A DNA stretch of 64,000 nucleotides, taken from Rubricoccus marinus (lineage in GTDB: Bacteria > Bacteroidota > Rhodothermia > Rhodothermales > Rubricoccaceae). The notes under the pieces were generated by a model, which was not told the DNA's origin, made no database searches, and saw nothing but the letters and a program-made list of their open reading frames with translations. The stretch lies in assembly GCF_002257665.1 (NCBI RefSeq), contig NZ_MQWB01000001.1:1403712-1467711 (forward strand), read 5' to 3'. Each line of letters opens with the position of its first letter. The first letter of the stretch is position 1. This document shows, piece by piece, positions 45,469-55,132 of this stretch. The translations under genes and the position numbers were made by a program.

Positions 45469-47013
45469 GTGGCCGAATCGTCCTCCACCCAACGCTTTAC
45501 CTCGCGCTGGGGCCTGATCCTCAGCGTTCTCGGCATCGCCGTCGGCACCGGCAACATCTGGCGCTTTCCGCGCATCGCGGCGACGAACGCCGGGGACGGT
45601 GGTGCGGGCGCGTTCCTCGTCGCCTGGCTCGTGTTTCTCGTCGCGTGGAGCATCCCGCTGATCATCGCGGAGTACGCGCTGGGGCAGCGTGGGCGGCGCG
45701 GCGTCGTCGGCACGTTTAGCACGCTCGCGGGCGGCAAGGTGGCGTGGTTGGGCGCGTTCGTGGCGTTCGTGGCCGCGGCCATCATGTGCTACTACAGCGT
45801 CGTGGCGGGATGGACGGCGTTCTACCTCGGCAAGAGCACGCTGGCCGGGCTACCTGTCACGCAAGAGGCGTCCATGGCGGGCTGGGAAGCGTTTCAGGGC
45901 AGCCTGTGGCCCGTCGCGCTGCACGCGCTCATGATGGGGCTCGGCGTGTGGGCCGTCAGCGGCGGCGTGAAGGGGATCGAGCGCGCCAACAAGGTTCTCG
46001 TGCCGTCGCTGCTGGTGATCGTCGTGATCGCGGTGATCCGGGCGGTGACGCTGCCAGGGTCTGGCGCAGGCGTCGCGTTCCTCTTTACGCCTGACTGGGG
46101 GACGCTCACGGCGCCAGAGGTCTGGCTGGACGCGCTGACGCAGAACGCGTGGGACACCGGCGCGGGCTGGGGCCTCATCCTTACCTACGCGGCCTACATG
46201 CGCCGCGAGGACGGCGTGGTGCGCAACGCGGTCCTGACCGGCGTGGGCAACAACATGGTCTCGCTTCTGGCGGGGACGATGATCTTCGGGATCGTGTTCG
46301 CCGTCCTGGGCGCGGCGGGGCAGAGCCAGACCGAGATCCTCGACCTGATGAAAAGCAGCGGCGACCGCGGGACGGGCATGACGTTTATCTGGATGCCTCA
46401 ACTGTTCGCCGAGATGCCGTTGGGCCGGCCTCTGGCGGTTCTGTTCTTCCTCGCGCTCGCGTTTGCAGCGGTGAGCAGCCTGCTGAGCATGATCGAGCTC
46501 TCGACGCGCGTGATCGTGGACTTCGGGATCGACCGGAAAAAGGCCGTGATCGGAGTCGGCGTGGTCGGCTTCCTGATCGGGGTGCCGAGCGCGCTGTCGG
46601 GCGACATGTTCGGCAACCAGGATTTCGTCTGGGGCGTGGCGCTGATGCTATCGGGCGCCTTTATCGCGCTGGCAGTCATCCGCTACGGCGCGTCGCGTCT
46701 GCGCGAGGACATCGCGACGCCAGAGGACTGGAAGCTGCCACGTTTGTGGGACGCGTGGATCACCTACGCGATTCCGGCGCAGGCCATCGTCCTGCTCGGC
46801 TGGTGGCTATACCTCGCCGCGACGGCCTATTCCGAGAACGCGCTCGACCCGTTCGAGCCGTATTCCGCCGCGACGTGCCTGCTCCAGTGGGGCGTGGCGT
46901 TGATCGGCCTCTACCTCGCCAACGGGTGGATGCTCCGCCGCCTCGCGCGTACCGAGCCCGACCCGGCGCCTCTGGCGAACGCCAGTTCCACCGATCTCCC
47001 CGTTACGCCCTAA
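45469..47013 (+). CDS. Sodium-dependent NSS-family transporter
   Basis: 514 residues from GTG 45469 (VAESSSTQRF), since upstream frame is motif-rich non-coding. SNF/NSS features: AVGTGNIWRFPRIAATNAGDGG, EYALGQRGRRG, and TM8 region with MIELSTRVIVD. About 12 membrane helices. Imports amino acids or related solutes with sodium. Stop overlaps the next start (TAATG). Confidence 0.94.
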   Translation: MAESSSTQRFTSRWGLILSVLGIAVGTGNIWRFPRIAATNAGDGGAGAFLVAWLVFLVAWSIPLIIAEYALGQRGRRGVVGTFSTLAGGKVAWLGAFVAFVAAAIMCYYSVVAGWTAFYLGKSTLAGLPVTQEASMAGWEAFQGSLWPVALHALMMGLGVWAVSGGVKGIERANKVLVPSLLVIVVIAVIRAVTLPGSGAGVAFLFTPDWGTLTAPEVWLDALTQNAWDTGAGWGLILTYAAYMRREDGVVRNAVLTGVGNNMVSLLAGTMIFGIVFAVLGAAGQSQTEILDLMKSSGDRGTGMTFIWMPQLFAEMPLGRPLAVLFFLALAFAAVSSLLSMIELSTRVIVDFGIDRKKAVIGVGVVGFLIGVPSALSGDMFGNQDFVWGVALMLSGAFIALAVIRYGASRLREDIATPEDWKLPRLWDAWITYAIPAQAIVLLGWWLYLAATAYSENALDPFEPYSAATCLLQWGVALIGLYLANGWMLRRLARTEPDPAPLANASSTDLPVTP

Positions 47014-48608
47014 TGCGCGCCTCCCTAATCATCGCCCTCGCGGCGCTCGTCAGCGGCTGCGGCGGCACGCGCCTCCCGGATCAGCCTCTGGCGCTGCTGA
47101 CGCGTGCCGAGGCGACCGGATACGCGGAGACCTCCACCTACGACGACGTGATCGCGTTCATGGGCGCGCTCCAGACGCTCCCGGCCGGGGAGAGCGTGGC
47201 GTGGACGTTTTTCGGCCAGAGCGCCGAGGGCCGCGATCTGCCTCTGGCCGTCTGGGGCTCCGAGTCGGTCGCGCCAGAGGCCATCCGCGCGACGGGCAAA
47301 GCGCGCGTGCTCGTCTTCGCGAACATCCACGCCGGCGAGGTGGCAGGCAAAGAGGCCGCGCTCATGATCCTGCGCGATCTCGCCAGTGGCGCCCACGCCG
47401 AATGGGCGGACAGCCTCGTCGTGATGATCGCGCCGATCTACAACGCCGATGGCAACGAGCGCGTGGAGTACGGCAACCGGCCGGCGCAACTGGGGCCGGT
47501 CGGCGGGATGGGGCAGCGGCCCAATGCCGAGGGCCTGGACCTCAACCGCGACTTTATGAAGCTCGCCTCGCCAGAGGCCCGCGCCCTCGTGGGGCTGATG
47601 CGCGACGTGGACCCGCACGTGGTCGTGGACCTCCACACGACGAACGGCACGTTTATGGGCTATCACCTGACCTTCGCGCCGCCGCTCTCGCCCAATACGC
47701 CTCTGGCGATAGACCGCGACCTCCGTCAGCGGTGGATCCCGGCCATCCAGCGCGAGATCCTGCGGACCGACGACATGGCGACCGAGCACTACGGTAACGT
47801 GCCCGGCGCCTTCGGCGAAGGCACCTCGGTCCCGCGCGGCTGGTACTCGTTCAGCCCACAGCCGCGCTTCTCGACCAACTACGCCGGCCTCCGGGGCCGC
47901 TATGGTCTCCTCTCCGAAGCCTATTCCTACGCACCGTTCGACGAGCGCGTGCAGGTGAGCAAGCGCTTCGTCGAGGAGATCCTCGCCAACGCCTGGGCCG
48001 ACGCCTCTGGCGTCCGCGCCACGACTGAGGCCGTGGACCGCCAGAGACTCATCGGCGACTCGCTCGCGGTCCGCGGCGGCTTCACGGCGCCCGAGGAGAC
48101 GCGCGAGATCCTGCTCGGCGCCGTGGACACGCTCCGCCACCCGGAGACGGGCGCGGTCATGTACCAGCGGCGCGAGGTGCGCACGCCAGAGGTCATGCCG
48201 GTTTTCTCACGCTTCGGCGCGACGGAGCGCGAAACCGTGCCCGCTGTCTACGTCATCCCGCGCTCGCAAGAGGCCGTGCTAGAGCTCCTGGCGGCACACG
48301 GGATTCGCACCCAGGGCTTCTTCGGCGCCCCTGGCGAGCTCCAGCGCTTCCGCATAGACAGCGTGCGCGTGGCAGATCGCGCGTTCCAAGGTGTGCGCGC
48401 GCAAGAGGCGTGGGGCGCGTGGGAGCCGCTGAGCGGCGGACTGGCGTCTCTCGACCCCGAGAGATACGTCTTTGTGCGGATGGACCAACCCCTGGCGCGC
48501 GTCGCGTTCATGCTCCTGGAGCCACGCAGCGATGACGGCGTGGTGAACTGGGCGGTCGTGCCTCTGGCGGAGCGACGCACGTACCCCATCCTTCGCGTCC
48601 AGCCGTGA
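47013..48608 (+). CDS. M14 family zinc carboxypeptidase-like lipoprotein
   Basis: 531 residues from ATG 47013. Lipobox ALVSGC (Cys16). M14 zinc site HAGEVAGKE (His about 106, Glu about 109) and third ligand His in VVVDLHTTNGT; LDLNRDFMKL supplies the carboxylate-binding Arg region. Probably cleaves peptides at the cell envelope. Overlaps the transporter gene, suggesting release and uptake of the same products. Confidence 0.92.
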   Translation: MRASLIIALAALVSGCGGTRLPDQPLALLTRAEATGYAETSTYDDVIAFMGALQTLPAGESVAWTFFGQSAEGRDLPLAVWGSESVAPEAIRATGKARVLVFANIHAGEVAGKEAALMILRDLASGAHAEWADSLVVMIAPIYNADGNERVEYGNRPAQLGPVGGMGQRPNAEGLDLNRDFMKLASPEARALVGLMRDVDPHVVVDLHTTNGTFMGYHLTFAPPLSPNTPLAIDRDLRQRWIPAIQREILRTDDMATEHYGNVPGAFGEGTSVPRGWYSFSPQPRFSTNYAGLRGRYGLLSEAYSYAPFDERVQVSKRFVEEILANAWADASGVRATTEAVDRQRLIGDSLAVRGGFTAPEETREILLGAVDTLRHPETGAVMYQRREVRTPEVMPVFSRFGATERETVPAVYVIPRSQEAVLELLAAHGIRTQGFFGAPGELQRFRIDSVRVADRAFQGVRAQEAWGAWEPLSGGLASLDPERYVFVRMDQPLARVAFMLLEPRSDDGVVNWAVVPLAERRTYPILRVQP

Positions 48609-49036
48609 CGGAGCGTGCGGATGCTCGCGCGAACAGAAGACAGATTGTCGTGTTCGCCGCCGTGATTTCAGTGCTGACTGCGGCGTTGGGGACGTGGCTC
48701 GGGTTCGTTCTCACAAGCGAAGCGCAGCCTGCGCTCGTTCGGTCAGGTGTCGTGACAGATACTGAGGCGGGCCTGTATGTGATCTTGCTAGGTACAGTCG
48801 CCGGAGGCTTCATACTCGGCATCGCAGGGCCGCTCGGCGCCGTCGCCTACCTCTACCGGAGCCTCAGGGCAGTGGCGTATGCCCTGGCAGGCGTCGCGCT
48901 AGCGGCTGAGCTCTCACTGCTCCCGTCTTCGTGTGGCCGTTCACCTAGCCCACGGCCGGCACTGTTTCCCCGCCGCTGCGTTCATTCCCGCCAGAGGCTC
49001 GTTATCCCGATATGCTCAAGTACATCCCCCTGCTAG
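48605..49036 (+). CDS. Small membrane protein, possibly truncated
   Basis: 143 residues from GTG 48605, overlapping the peptidase stop (GTGA). Three hydrophobic stretches (about 15-38, 56-80 and 86-105). After about residue 108 the sequence turns Pro/Ser/Arg/Cys-rich and runs into the next gene, so the frame was probably disturbed near 48930. No family recognised. Confidence 0.45.
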   Translation: MTERADARANRRQIVVFAAVISVLTAALGTWLGFVLTSEAQPALVRSGVVTDTEAGLYVILLGTVAGGFILGIAGPLGAVAYLYRSLRAVAYALAGVALAAELSLLPSSCGRSPSPRPALFPRRCVHSRQRLVIPICSSTSPC

Positions 49037-49560
49037 CTCTCGCGCTCGCCGCCTGCGGGCCGGACGCTCCTGATCGTGCCACGCCAGAGGCCTCTGGCGT
49101 TGAAACCACCGGCTCGCCGCTGATCGAGGTGGAGAACGCGACGCAACTCGTGGACCACGTGATCGAAGAGGGCAACGAGGTGACCGTGCTCAACTTCTGG
49201 GCGACATGGTGCGCGCCGTGCCGCATCGAGTTTCCCGACCTGATGGCGTACGACGCCGAGATGGAAGGGGAGGGAGTCGAGGTCCGGTTCGTGTCGGTGG
49301 ACGACGCCGAGGTGATGGACAAGGTGCGGCGCTTCCTAGATGAGCAGGGCGTTACCGAGCGCTCGTACGTCTCGCCGGACAACACGACTCTGGCCGGGGA
49401 GTTCAATCCCCGCTTTGCCGCTAGCCTCCCGTACACGCTCGTCATGGACTCCGAGGGCATCGTACGGGGCGCGCACATGGGCGTGATCTCGCCCGAACGG
49501 ATCACAGAGCTCGTCGCGGGCGTCCGAGACGGGACCATCGACATCACCACGCAACTTTGA
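49012..49560 (+). CDS. TlpA-like thioredoxin-fold lipoprotein
   Basis: 182 residues. Lipobox ALAACG, then a TlpA/ResA-type thioredoxin domain with the redox pair CAPC (FWATWCAPCRIEFPDL) and cis-Pro region (SLPYTLVMD). Acts in periplasmic thiol reduction, as in cytochrome c maturation. Overlaps the next redoxin gene (TTGA). Confidence 0.92.
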   Translation: MLKYIPLLALALAACGPDAPDRATPEASGVETTGSPLIEVENATQLVDHVIEEGNEVTVLNFWATWCAPCRIEFPDLMAYDAEMEGEGVEVRFVSVDDAEVMDKVRRFLDEQGVTERSYVSPDNTTLAGEFNPRFAASLPYTLVMDSEGIVRGAHMGVISPERITELVAGVRDGTIDITTQL

Positions 49561-50141
49561 CCCGACTCCTCGCCCTCGCCGCTCTCCTCCTCGCCGCGCC
49601 TCTGGCGCTCGCGCAAGACTCCCTCGCGATCGGCGACCCGGTGCCTCTGGCGGCGCAGAGCTTCGAGACCGTCGGCGGCGGCTCGCTTTCCCTTGCGGCG
49701 GCCGCTGGCGAGAGCGGGCTCGTGGTCGTGATGTGGAGCGCGGTTTGCCCGTGGACGTCCCGCTACGAGGCGCGCATGGCGCAGCTCTACGCGACGGCGA
49801 CCGCCAACGGCATCGGCGTCGTCTTGGTGGCCAGCAACGACCCCAACCGCGTGACGCGCACGCCAGAGGTCCTCGCCGCAACCGCAGCGGCCGTCGGCGC
49901 GCCGATGATTCTGGACCCGACGGCCACGCTCGCCGACGCGCTCGGTGCCACGCAGACGCCAGAGGCGTTCTTCTTCGACGGCGGCCTGCTCTACTCCGGC
50001 GCCCTCGACGACAGCCCGGCCGACGCGGAGCGCGTCACTATCCAATACCTCCAGCAGGCGCTGGACCAGCACCTCGCGGCGCAATCCGTCGAGATCCAGC
50101 GCACGACGCCCTTCGGGTGCACCATCAAGCGCGCGCGCTAG
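49557..50141 (+). CDS. AhpC/TSA-type redoxin, exported
   Basis: 194 residues with a signal peptide ending PLALAQ. Thioredoxin-like fold of the peroxiredoxin-like family with a single Cys in SAVCPWTSRYEA (not CxxC) and the family tail PFGCTIKRAR. Starts at TTG 49557 overlapping the TlpA stop, so the two envelope redoxins form a unit. The stop TAG abuts the window-wide motif. Confidence 0.88.
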   Translation: MTRLLALAALLLAAPLALAQDSLAIGDPVPLAAQSFETVGGGSLSLAAAAGESGLVVVMWSAVCPWTSRYEARMAQLYATATANGIGVVLVASNDPNRVTRTPEVLAATAAAVGAPMILDPTATLADALGATQTPEAFFFDGGLLYSGALDDSPADAERVTIQYLQQALDQHLAAQSVEIQRTTPFGCTIKRAR

Positions 50142-50221
50142 CCTCTGGCGCCAGAGGCGAGAATCCGGGCGGTTTGTGTGAGGCGGAGTTCGGATCTTAG
50201 CGGCCTGACCCGCACGCTCCC

Positions 50222-51385
50222 ATGATCGACACTCCAAAGGCCCTCGCCGACCTGTGCACCCGAGCCCGCCAGCAAGACTGCGTGGCGCTCGATACCGAGT
50301 TCGTCTGGGAGCGGACGTACTACGCCGCGCTCGGCGTCGTCCAGATCGGCCTCGGCGGTGACGACGTGCACCTCGTGGACACGATCGCGCTCACGGGCGA
50401 CGACCTCGCGCCCTTGGGAGAGCTCCTGGCCGATCCGGATACCGAAGTCGTTCTGCACGACGCGTTGCAGGACCTCCAGATCCTCGCGCGGGCCACAGGC
50501 TACCTGCCGCAAAACGTGTTCGACACGCAGCGCGCCGCCGGCTTCGTCGGGCAGAGCGCGACGGCCTCGCTGCAAGACGCTGTGGAGTGGGCCTCTGGCG
50601 TGACGCTGGACAAGGGCGCCACGCGGTCCGATTGGCTCCGCCGCCCGCTTTCCGAGACCCAACTGCACTACGCGGAGAACGACGTCCGCTACTCGCTCGA
50701 TGTCCGCGACAAGATCGTGGAGGAGGCCGAGAAGCGCCAGAGGCTGGACTGGGTGTGGGAGGAGATGGAGCGCTACGAGGACGAGGCCAACTTCGAGGAG
50801 GCCGACCCGATGGAGGCTGTGCACCGCGTCAAGTCACGCGGGGCCAGCAAACTGGACGCGCAGGGCCGCGCCATCTTCCGCCACGTCGCCGCCTGGCGCG
50901 AGCGCGAGGCGCGCGACTTGGACCGCACGCGCCGCATGGTGCTGGGCGACGACGACCTGGTCAAGGTCGCCGAACGCCGGCCGCGCTCGGCCAACGATCT
51001 GGACCGCTTGCTCACCGGGCGCCAGGCCCGCCGCTACGCCGATGGGTTGCTCCAGGCGGTGCGCGATGGCGAGAACGCCCCCTCGGAGCCGCGCGAGAGG
51101 CGTGGACGCCCCGGTCCCGACGAGGAGCGTCGGCAAGCGCAGCTCAACGTTGTGCAGGGGCTTGTCGCCGGCCGATGCACGCTGGATGACGTGGACCCCC
51201 AACTCGCAGCCACGAAGTCCCAACTCTCTGACCTCGTGGAGGCCGGCGCCGACGCCTCGCCAGAGGCGCACCCCGTCCTCCAAGGCTGGCGTCGGGAGTT
51301 CATCGGCGAGGACATCCTGCGCTTTCTCGGCGGCGAGAGCGCCGTGCGGCTCAACGAGCGCGAAGGCTGGCCGGACGTGGCTTAA
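50222..51385 (+). CDS. rnd: Ribonuclease D
   Basis: 387 residues. DEDD exonuclease: DTEFVWERTYYAALGVVQIG, DALQDLQIL, and Y-x-x-x-D in HYAENDVRYSLDVRDK; HRDC domain follows (about 205-290). Trims tRNA and stable RNA 3' ends. A second helical extension ends the protein. Confidence 0.95.
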   Translation: MIDTPKALADLCTRARQQDCVALDTEFVWERTYYAALGVVQIGLGGDDVHLVDTIALTGDDLAPLGELLADPDTEVVLHDALQDLQILARATGYLPQNVFDTQRAAGFVGQSATASLQDAVEWASGVTLDKGATRSDWLRRPLSETQLHYAENDVRYSLDVRDKIVEEAEKRQRLDWVWEEMERYEDEANFEEADPMEAVHRVKSRGASKLDAQGRAIFRHVAAWREREARDLDRTRRMVLGDDDLVKVAERRPRSANDLDRLLTGRQARRYADGLLQAVRDGENAPSEPRERRGRPGPDEERRQAQLNVVQGLVAGRCTLDDVDPQLAATKSQLSDLVEAGADASPEAHPVLQGWRREFIGEDILRFLGGESAVRLNEREGWPDVA

Positions 51386-51587
51386 CGCCGGGATCTGGTC
51401 CTAGGATCTGACGCCAGAGGCGCACTAGCAGCGCCTACAACGGCCTCTGGCGTGGAGGAATAGGGACGTGTGAGGCGATCAAATCGGGTTCGGTCGAGCG
51501 ATATGCGGATATTCTGTTCCCATCGCTTGGGGTGAACAGCAAGGGCGTGGCCTCTGGCGCGCATCTTTCCTGAGGTGAGACTGACGA

Positions 51588-52799
51588 GTGATGGGCCGCC
51601 GGCACAGTGCCGAGCGGTCTGCTTCGCGAGCCTGCTCCCCGCCGTTGTCCCGAATCCCCAACCTCGACCCCGTCCGCTTTTTGCTCGCGGCGCTGGTCGT
51701 CGTCTTCCACGTGCCAGACATCTCCGCGACGGTTGGCATGCCGTCATGGAGCGGCTTGTCCGTCTTGAACCGGGGAGAGGAGGCGGTGTACGGGTTCTTC
51801 GTGCTGAGCGGGTTCCTGATTACCTATCTCCTCATCAAGGAAAAGGCGAAGCACGGGACGGTCAGCATCCGGCAGTTCTACATCCGCCGCGCGCTGCGCA
51901 TCTGGCCGGTGTACTTCCTCGTCCTCGGATTCGGGTTGCTCTACTACAACGTGATCCTGCCGATGGTGGGGATGCCGTTCGAGGTGGAGTACAGCATTGG
52001 AGAGGCGCTGGCGTACAACGTGCTGTTCCTGCCCAACATCTTTGCCTACTCGTACGATACCGGCGGCATCCTCGTCGTGCTGTGGTCCATCGGGATTGAG
52101 GAGCAGTTCTACATCCTGTGGGGGCCGCTCTCGAAGTACCTCCCGTCCCAGTTGTTCGCGCCGTTCTTGGCCGCGTTCTTCGTCGTCTTCGGTGCCGTGT
52201 TCTGGTTCTCGCCTCTGGCGGCGGTGCTCCTGAAGTACAAGATGTTCTTCTACTACTTCGCCGCGGGCGGACTCTTCGGGACGTGGGCCGCCAGAGGCCA
52301 GGGCGACTTCAGCCACGCCGTGTTCTCGAAGCCCGTGCAGGCGCTCGCGCTCGGCCTCGCGATGCTCTACTACACGACGGGCGTGCTCCAGGCCGCGCTC
52401 GCGCCGTGGGCGCTGCACCTCGCGGACGCGTGGCTGTTCTCCTACCTCGTGTTCAACTTCGGCTTCAACCCGAACAAGCTGTTTACGCTGCGCTCAGAGG
52501 CGTTGGACTACCTCGGGCAGATCTCCTACGGGATCTACATGTACCACATGATCGCGCTCAACTTCGTGTTGTTCGTGTTCTTGCAGTTCCGGCTGGATGA
52601 GGTGTTCGGCTTCGCGGGCAGTATCCTCGTAATCAACGGGCTCACGATGGCGCTCGCCATTTTCGGCGCGTCGCTCTCGTACCGCTACTTCGAGTCGTTC
52701 TTTATCCGTCTCAAAGGGCGGTACCGCGTGCTTCAGCCCACGCCGCGAGTCTCGCCGTCTGGTTTCGCAGGTCCGGTCGCGCCAGAGGCGGGGGCGTAG
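51588..52799 (+). CDS. Acyltransferase 3 family (OafA/YrhL-type) membrane protein
   Basis: 403 residues, about ten membrane helices. Acyltransferase-3 hallmarks: LDPVRFLLAALVVVFHVPD with the catalytic His, FVLSGFLITYLLIKE, and RRALRIWPVYF. Such enzymes O-acylate surface sugars. A 200-bp gap before it has motif copies only. The stop is followed by a degenerate motif. Confidence 0.93.
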   Translation: MMGRRHSAERSASRACSPPLSRIPNLDPVRFLLAALVVVFHVPDISATVGMPSWSGLSVLNRGEEAVYGFFVLSGFLITYLLIKEKAKHGTVSIRQFYIRRALRIWPVYFLVLGFGLLYYNVILPMVGMPFEVEYSIGEALAYNVLFLPNIFAYSYDTGGILVVLWSIGIEEQFYILWGPLSKYLPSQLFAPFLAAFFVVFGAVFWFSPLAAVLLKYKMFFYYFAAGGLFGTWAARGQGDFSHAVFSKPVQALALGLAMLYYTTGVLQAALAPWALHLADAWLFSYLVFNFGFNPNKLFTLRSEALDYLGQISYGIYMYHMIALNFVLFVFLQFRLDEVFGFAGSILVINGLTMALAIFGASLSYRYFESFFIRLKGRYRVLQPTPRVSPSGFAGPVAPEAGA

Positions 52800-52827
52800 C
52801 GCCAGGGGCCTCTGACGCGATCGGCGG

Positions 52828-53283
52828 TCACTCTTTGCCAGCGATAGGGGGCGGATACAGGCTGAAGTTCAAGCCGATGCGTATGTGAGTGGTGTCCACA
52901 GGGCCTGGAGCGAACCGCATTTTCTGAACGGCTTCCTTCGCCGCATCGACCAGAATAGGGTGTGGGGTAGGGTGCAGAACCGATAGGCTGTCGGCACGCC
53001 CCGACGGGTTGACTCGCACATTGAGGCGAACAAGACCCTCTACTTGGGCTCGCCGCGCGAACTCGGGGTATCCGGTGGACCTGATGAGGTCCTGAGTCCA
53101 CGGGGCGAGAATGGGATGGTCCTCAGCGGTCATACTCGCAGAAACGGCTGGAAGCCCAACCGGGACAGCAGAATAGGCTATGCCACACACCGCACGGACC
53201 GTCCGCAGTTGTGGCGTCCGGCAGCTTTGGAGCATACAGGCCGCCGCGACAGCGAGAACAAATCGAAGGGTGGACGCTCGCAC
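52828..53283 (-). CDS. TonB C-terminal-domain lipoprotein
   Basis: 151 residues, lipobox MLQSC (Cys21). TonB C-terminal fold: YPEFARRAQVEGLVRLNVRVNPSGRADSLSV (first 12 residues onward) and AVQKMRFAPGP. No N-terminal transmembrane anchor of true TonB; as a lipoprotein it may work at the outer membrane. The gene has no copy of the window-wide motif. Confidence 0.8.
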   Translation of the reverse strand: MRASTLRFVLAVAAACMLQSCRTPQLRTVRAVCGIAYSAVPVGLPAVSASMTAEDHPILAPWTQDLIRSTGYPEFARRAQVEGLVRLNVRVNPSGRADSLSVLHPTPHPILVDAAKEAVQKMRFAPGPVDTTHIRIGLNFSLYPPPIAGKE

Positions 53284-53389
53284 GGCGCAAGGTATGATGA
53301 TGCCGTTCTACGAGTGCTTCCGACGCCAGAGGCCTCTGGCGGTGCGATCTTGCCGCACTGCGACAACGCGCTACCTCCGGCGCCCCACC

Positions 53390-55000
53390 ATGTACGATTA
53401 CATCCTGATCGGCGCCGGCAGCGCCGGCTGCGTCCTCGCCGACCGGCTCACCGAGGCCTCTGGCGCCCGAGTGCTCCTTCTCGAAGCGGGCGGCCCGGAC
53501 ACGCGCCCCGAGATCCGCATTCCGGCCACGTTCTCCAGGCTGTTCAAGACCGACGCCGACTGGGGCTACCACACCGTCCGCCAGAGGCACGCCGCTGACC
53601 GCGAGTGGTTCTGGCCGCGCGGCAAGGTGCTCGGCGGCTCGTCCAGCATCAACGCGATGATCTACATCCGCGGCCACCGCGCGGACTACGACGGCTGGGC
53701 CGCGAACGGATGCACGGGATGGGGCTACGCCGACGTGCTGCCGTACTTCAAGAAGTCCGAGGACAACGCTCGGATCCGAAACGCGTACCACGGACAGGGC
53801 GGACCGGTGAGGGTGGAAGACCCGCGTAGCCCGAGCCCGCTCTCCCAGGCCTTTGTGCAGGCCGCTGGCGAAGCCGGGCACGACCTCAACGACGACTTCA
53901 ACGGCGCCGAGCAGGAGGGGGCCGGTCTCTACCAACTCACCCAGCGCGGCGGCCGGCGCGTCTCCGCGGCCACGGCGTTTCTCAAGCCCGCGATGAAGCG
54001 GCCGAACCTCAGCGTCGAGACCGGCGCGCACGTCTCCCGCGTGATCGTGGAGGGCGGCGTCGCCAGAGGCGTGGAGTACGTGCAAGGCGGCGTGCGGCGG
54101 CGGGCCGAGGCCTCTGGCGAGGTGATCCTGTGCGGTGGCGCGATCAATACGCCGCAGCTCCTGATGCTCTCCGGCATCGGCCCGGCCTCGCACCTGCGCG
54201 AGCATGGGATCGAAGTGGCCGTGGACGCCTCTGGCGTGGGGCAGAACCTCCACGATCACCCGATTGTGGGCGTGCGATGGGAGGCGAAGGAGGGCACGTC
54301 GCTGATGGACGCCGAGACGCTGGGGCAGGTCGCGCGGTACCTCCTGGGCCGCAGCGGGATGCTGGCGTCCAACATCGCGGAGGCGGGTCTGTTTGCGCAC
54401 TCGTCGGGCGGCGGCGTGATCCCGGACCTCCAGTTCCACGTCGCGCCAGCGCTCTTCTACGAGCACGGCTTCCAGGCGCCAGAGGCCCACGGCTTCTCGC
54501 TCGGGCCGACGCTCGTGACGCCGAAGTCGCGCGGGTCGATCACGCTGCGCTCCTCGGACCCGATGGAGCACCCGGACATCGACCCCAACTACTTCGCGGA
54601 GCCGGAAGACATCGCGGCGCTCGTCGCGGGCGTGCGGATGGCGCGCGAGATCGCGGATCAGCCGGCGTACCGCACGCTGCGCGGCCGGGCGATGGACGCG
54701 ATGGCAGACGCGAACACGGACGCCGAGATCGCCGAGCAAATCCGGCAGACTGCCGAGACGCTGTACCACCCGGTCGGCACATGCCGCATGGGCCCGGACG
54801 ACGCCTCGGTCGTCGATCTCGCGCTGCGCGTGCGCGGCGTGGACGGTCTCCGCGTGGTCGATGCGAGCGTGATGCCCACCGTCCCCAACGGCAACACCGA
54901 CGCGCCGACCAAGATGATCGCCGAGCGCGCCGCGGACCTGATCCTCGGTCGCATCTCCGAACCCGCGACGGCTACGGCCTCTGGCGCTGCAGGCGCATAA
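53390..55000 (+). CDS. GMC-family oxidoreductase (choline dehydrogenase-like)
   Basis: 536 residues from ATG 53390. FAD site GAGSAGCVLADRL, GMC signature RGKVLGGSSSINAMIYIRG, and catalytic His region YHPVGTCRMG (about 459) with VPNGNTDAPT. Oxidises primary alcohols such as choline. An upstream in-frame extension is low-complexity. The frame carries several motif copies (ASGARVLLLEAG). Confidence 0.94.
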   Translation: MYDYILIGAGSAGCVLADRLTEASGARVLLLEAGGPDTRPEIRIPATFSRLFKTDADWGYHTVRQRHAADREWFWPRGKVLGGSSSINAMIYIRGHRADYDGWAANGCTGWGYADVLPYFKKSEDNARIRNAYHGQGGPVRVEDPRSPSPLSQAFVQAAGEAGHDLNDDFNGAEQEGAGLYQLTQRGGRRVSAATAFLKPAMKRPNLSVETGAHVSRVIVEGGVARGVEYVQGGVRRRAEASGEVILCGGAINTPQLLMLSGIGPASHLREHGIEVAVDASGVGQNLHDHPIVGVRWEAKEGTSLMDAETLGQVARYLLGRSGMLASNIAEAGLFAHSSGGGVIPDLQFHVAPALFYEHGFQAPEAHGFSLGPTLVTPKSRGSITLRSSDPMEHPDIDPNYFAEPEDIAALVAGVRMAREIADQPAYRTLRGRAMDAMADANTDAEIAEQIRQTAETLYHPVGTCRMGPDDASVVDLALRVRGVDGLRVVDASVMPTVPNGNTDAPTKMIAERAADLILGRISEPATATASGAAGA

Positions 55001-55048
55001 GACACCCTATCCAAACCGGTGCCAGCGCGAGCGAAGCGAGGCGATCTC

Positions 55049-55068
55049 GGTTCAGTGAGGACTGAACC
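55049..55068. terminator. Hairpin after the GMC oxidoreductase
   Basis: Perfect 8-bp arms GGTTCAGT / ACTGAACC with loop GAGG; no T-tract. It lies between the convergent ends of the GMC oxidoreductase and RloA-type protease genes. Confidence 0.5.
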
Positions 55069-55132
55069 ATAGGTCGCCGCGTCGCGGATCCTGCCGAATT
55101 GGGTAGGCGGCCCGGGCCTCTGGCGCCAGAGG

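Noticed and set aside
46149-48608. 819-codon plus frame joining the transporter's other frame to the M14 peptidase
   Set aside because: Only the part from 47013 is real; the first half is an out-of-frame reading of the transporter.
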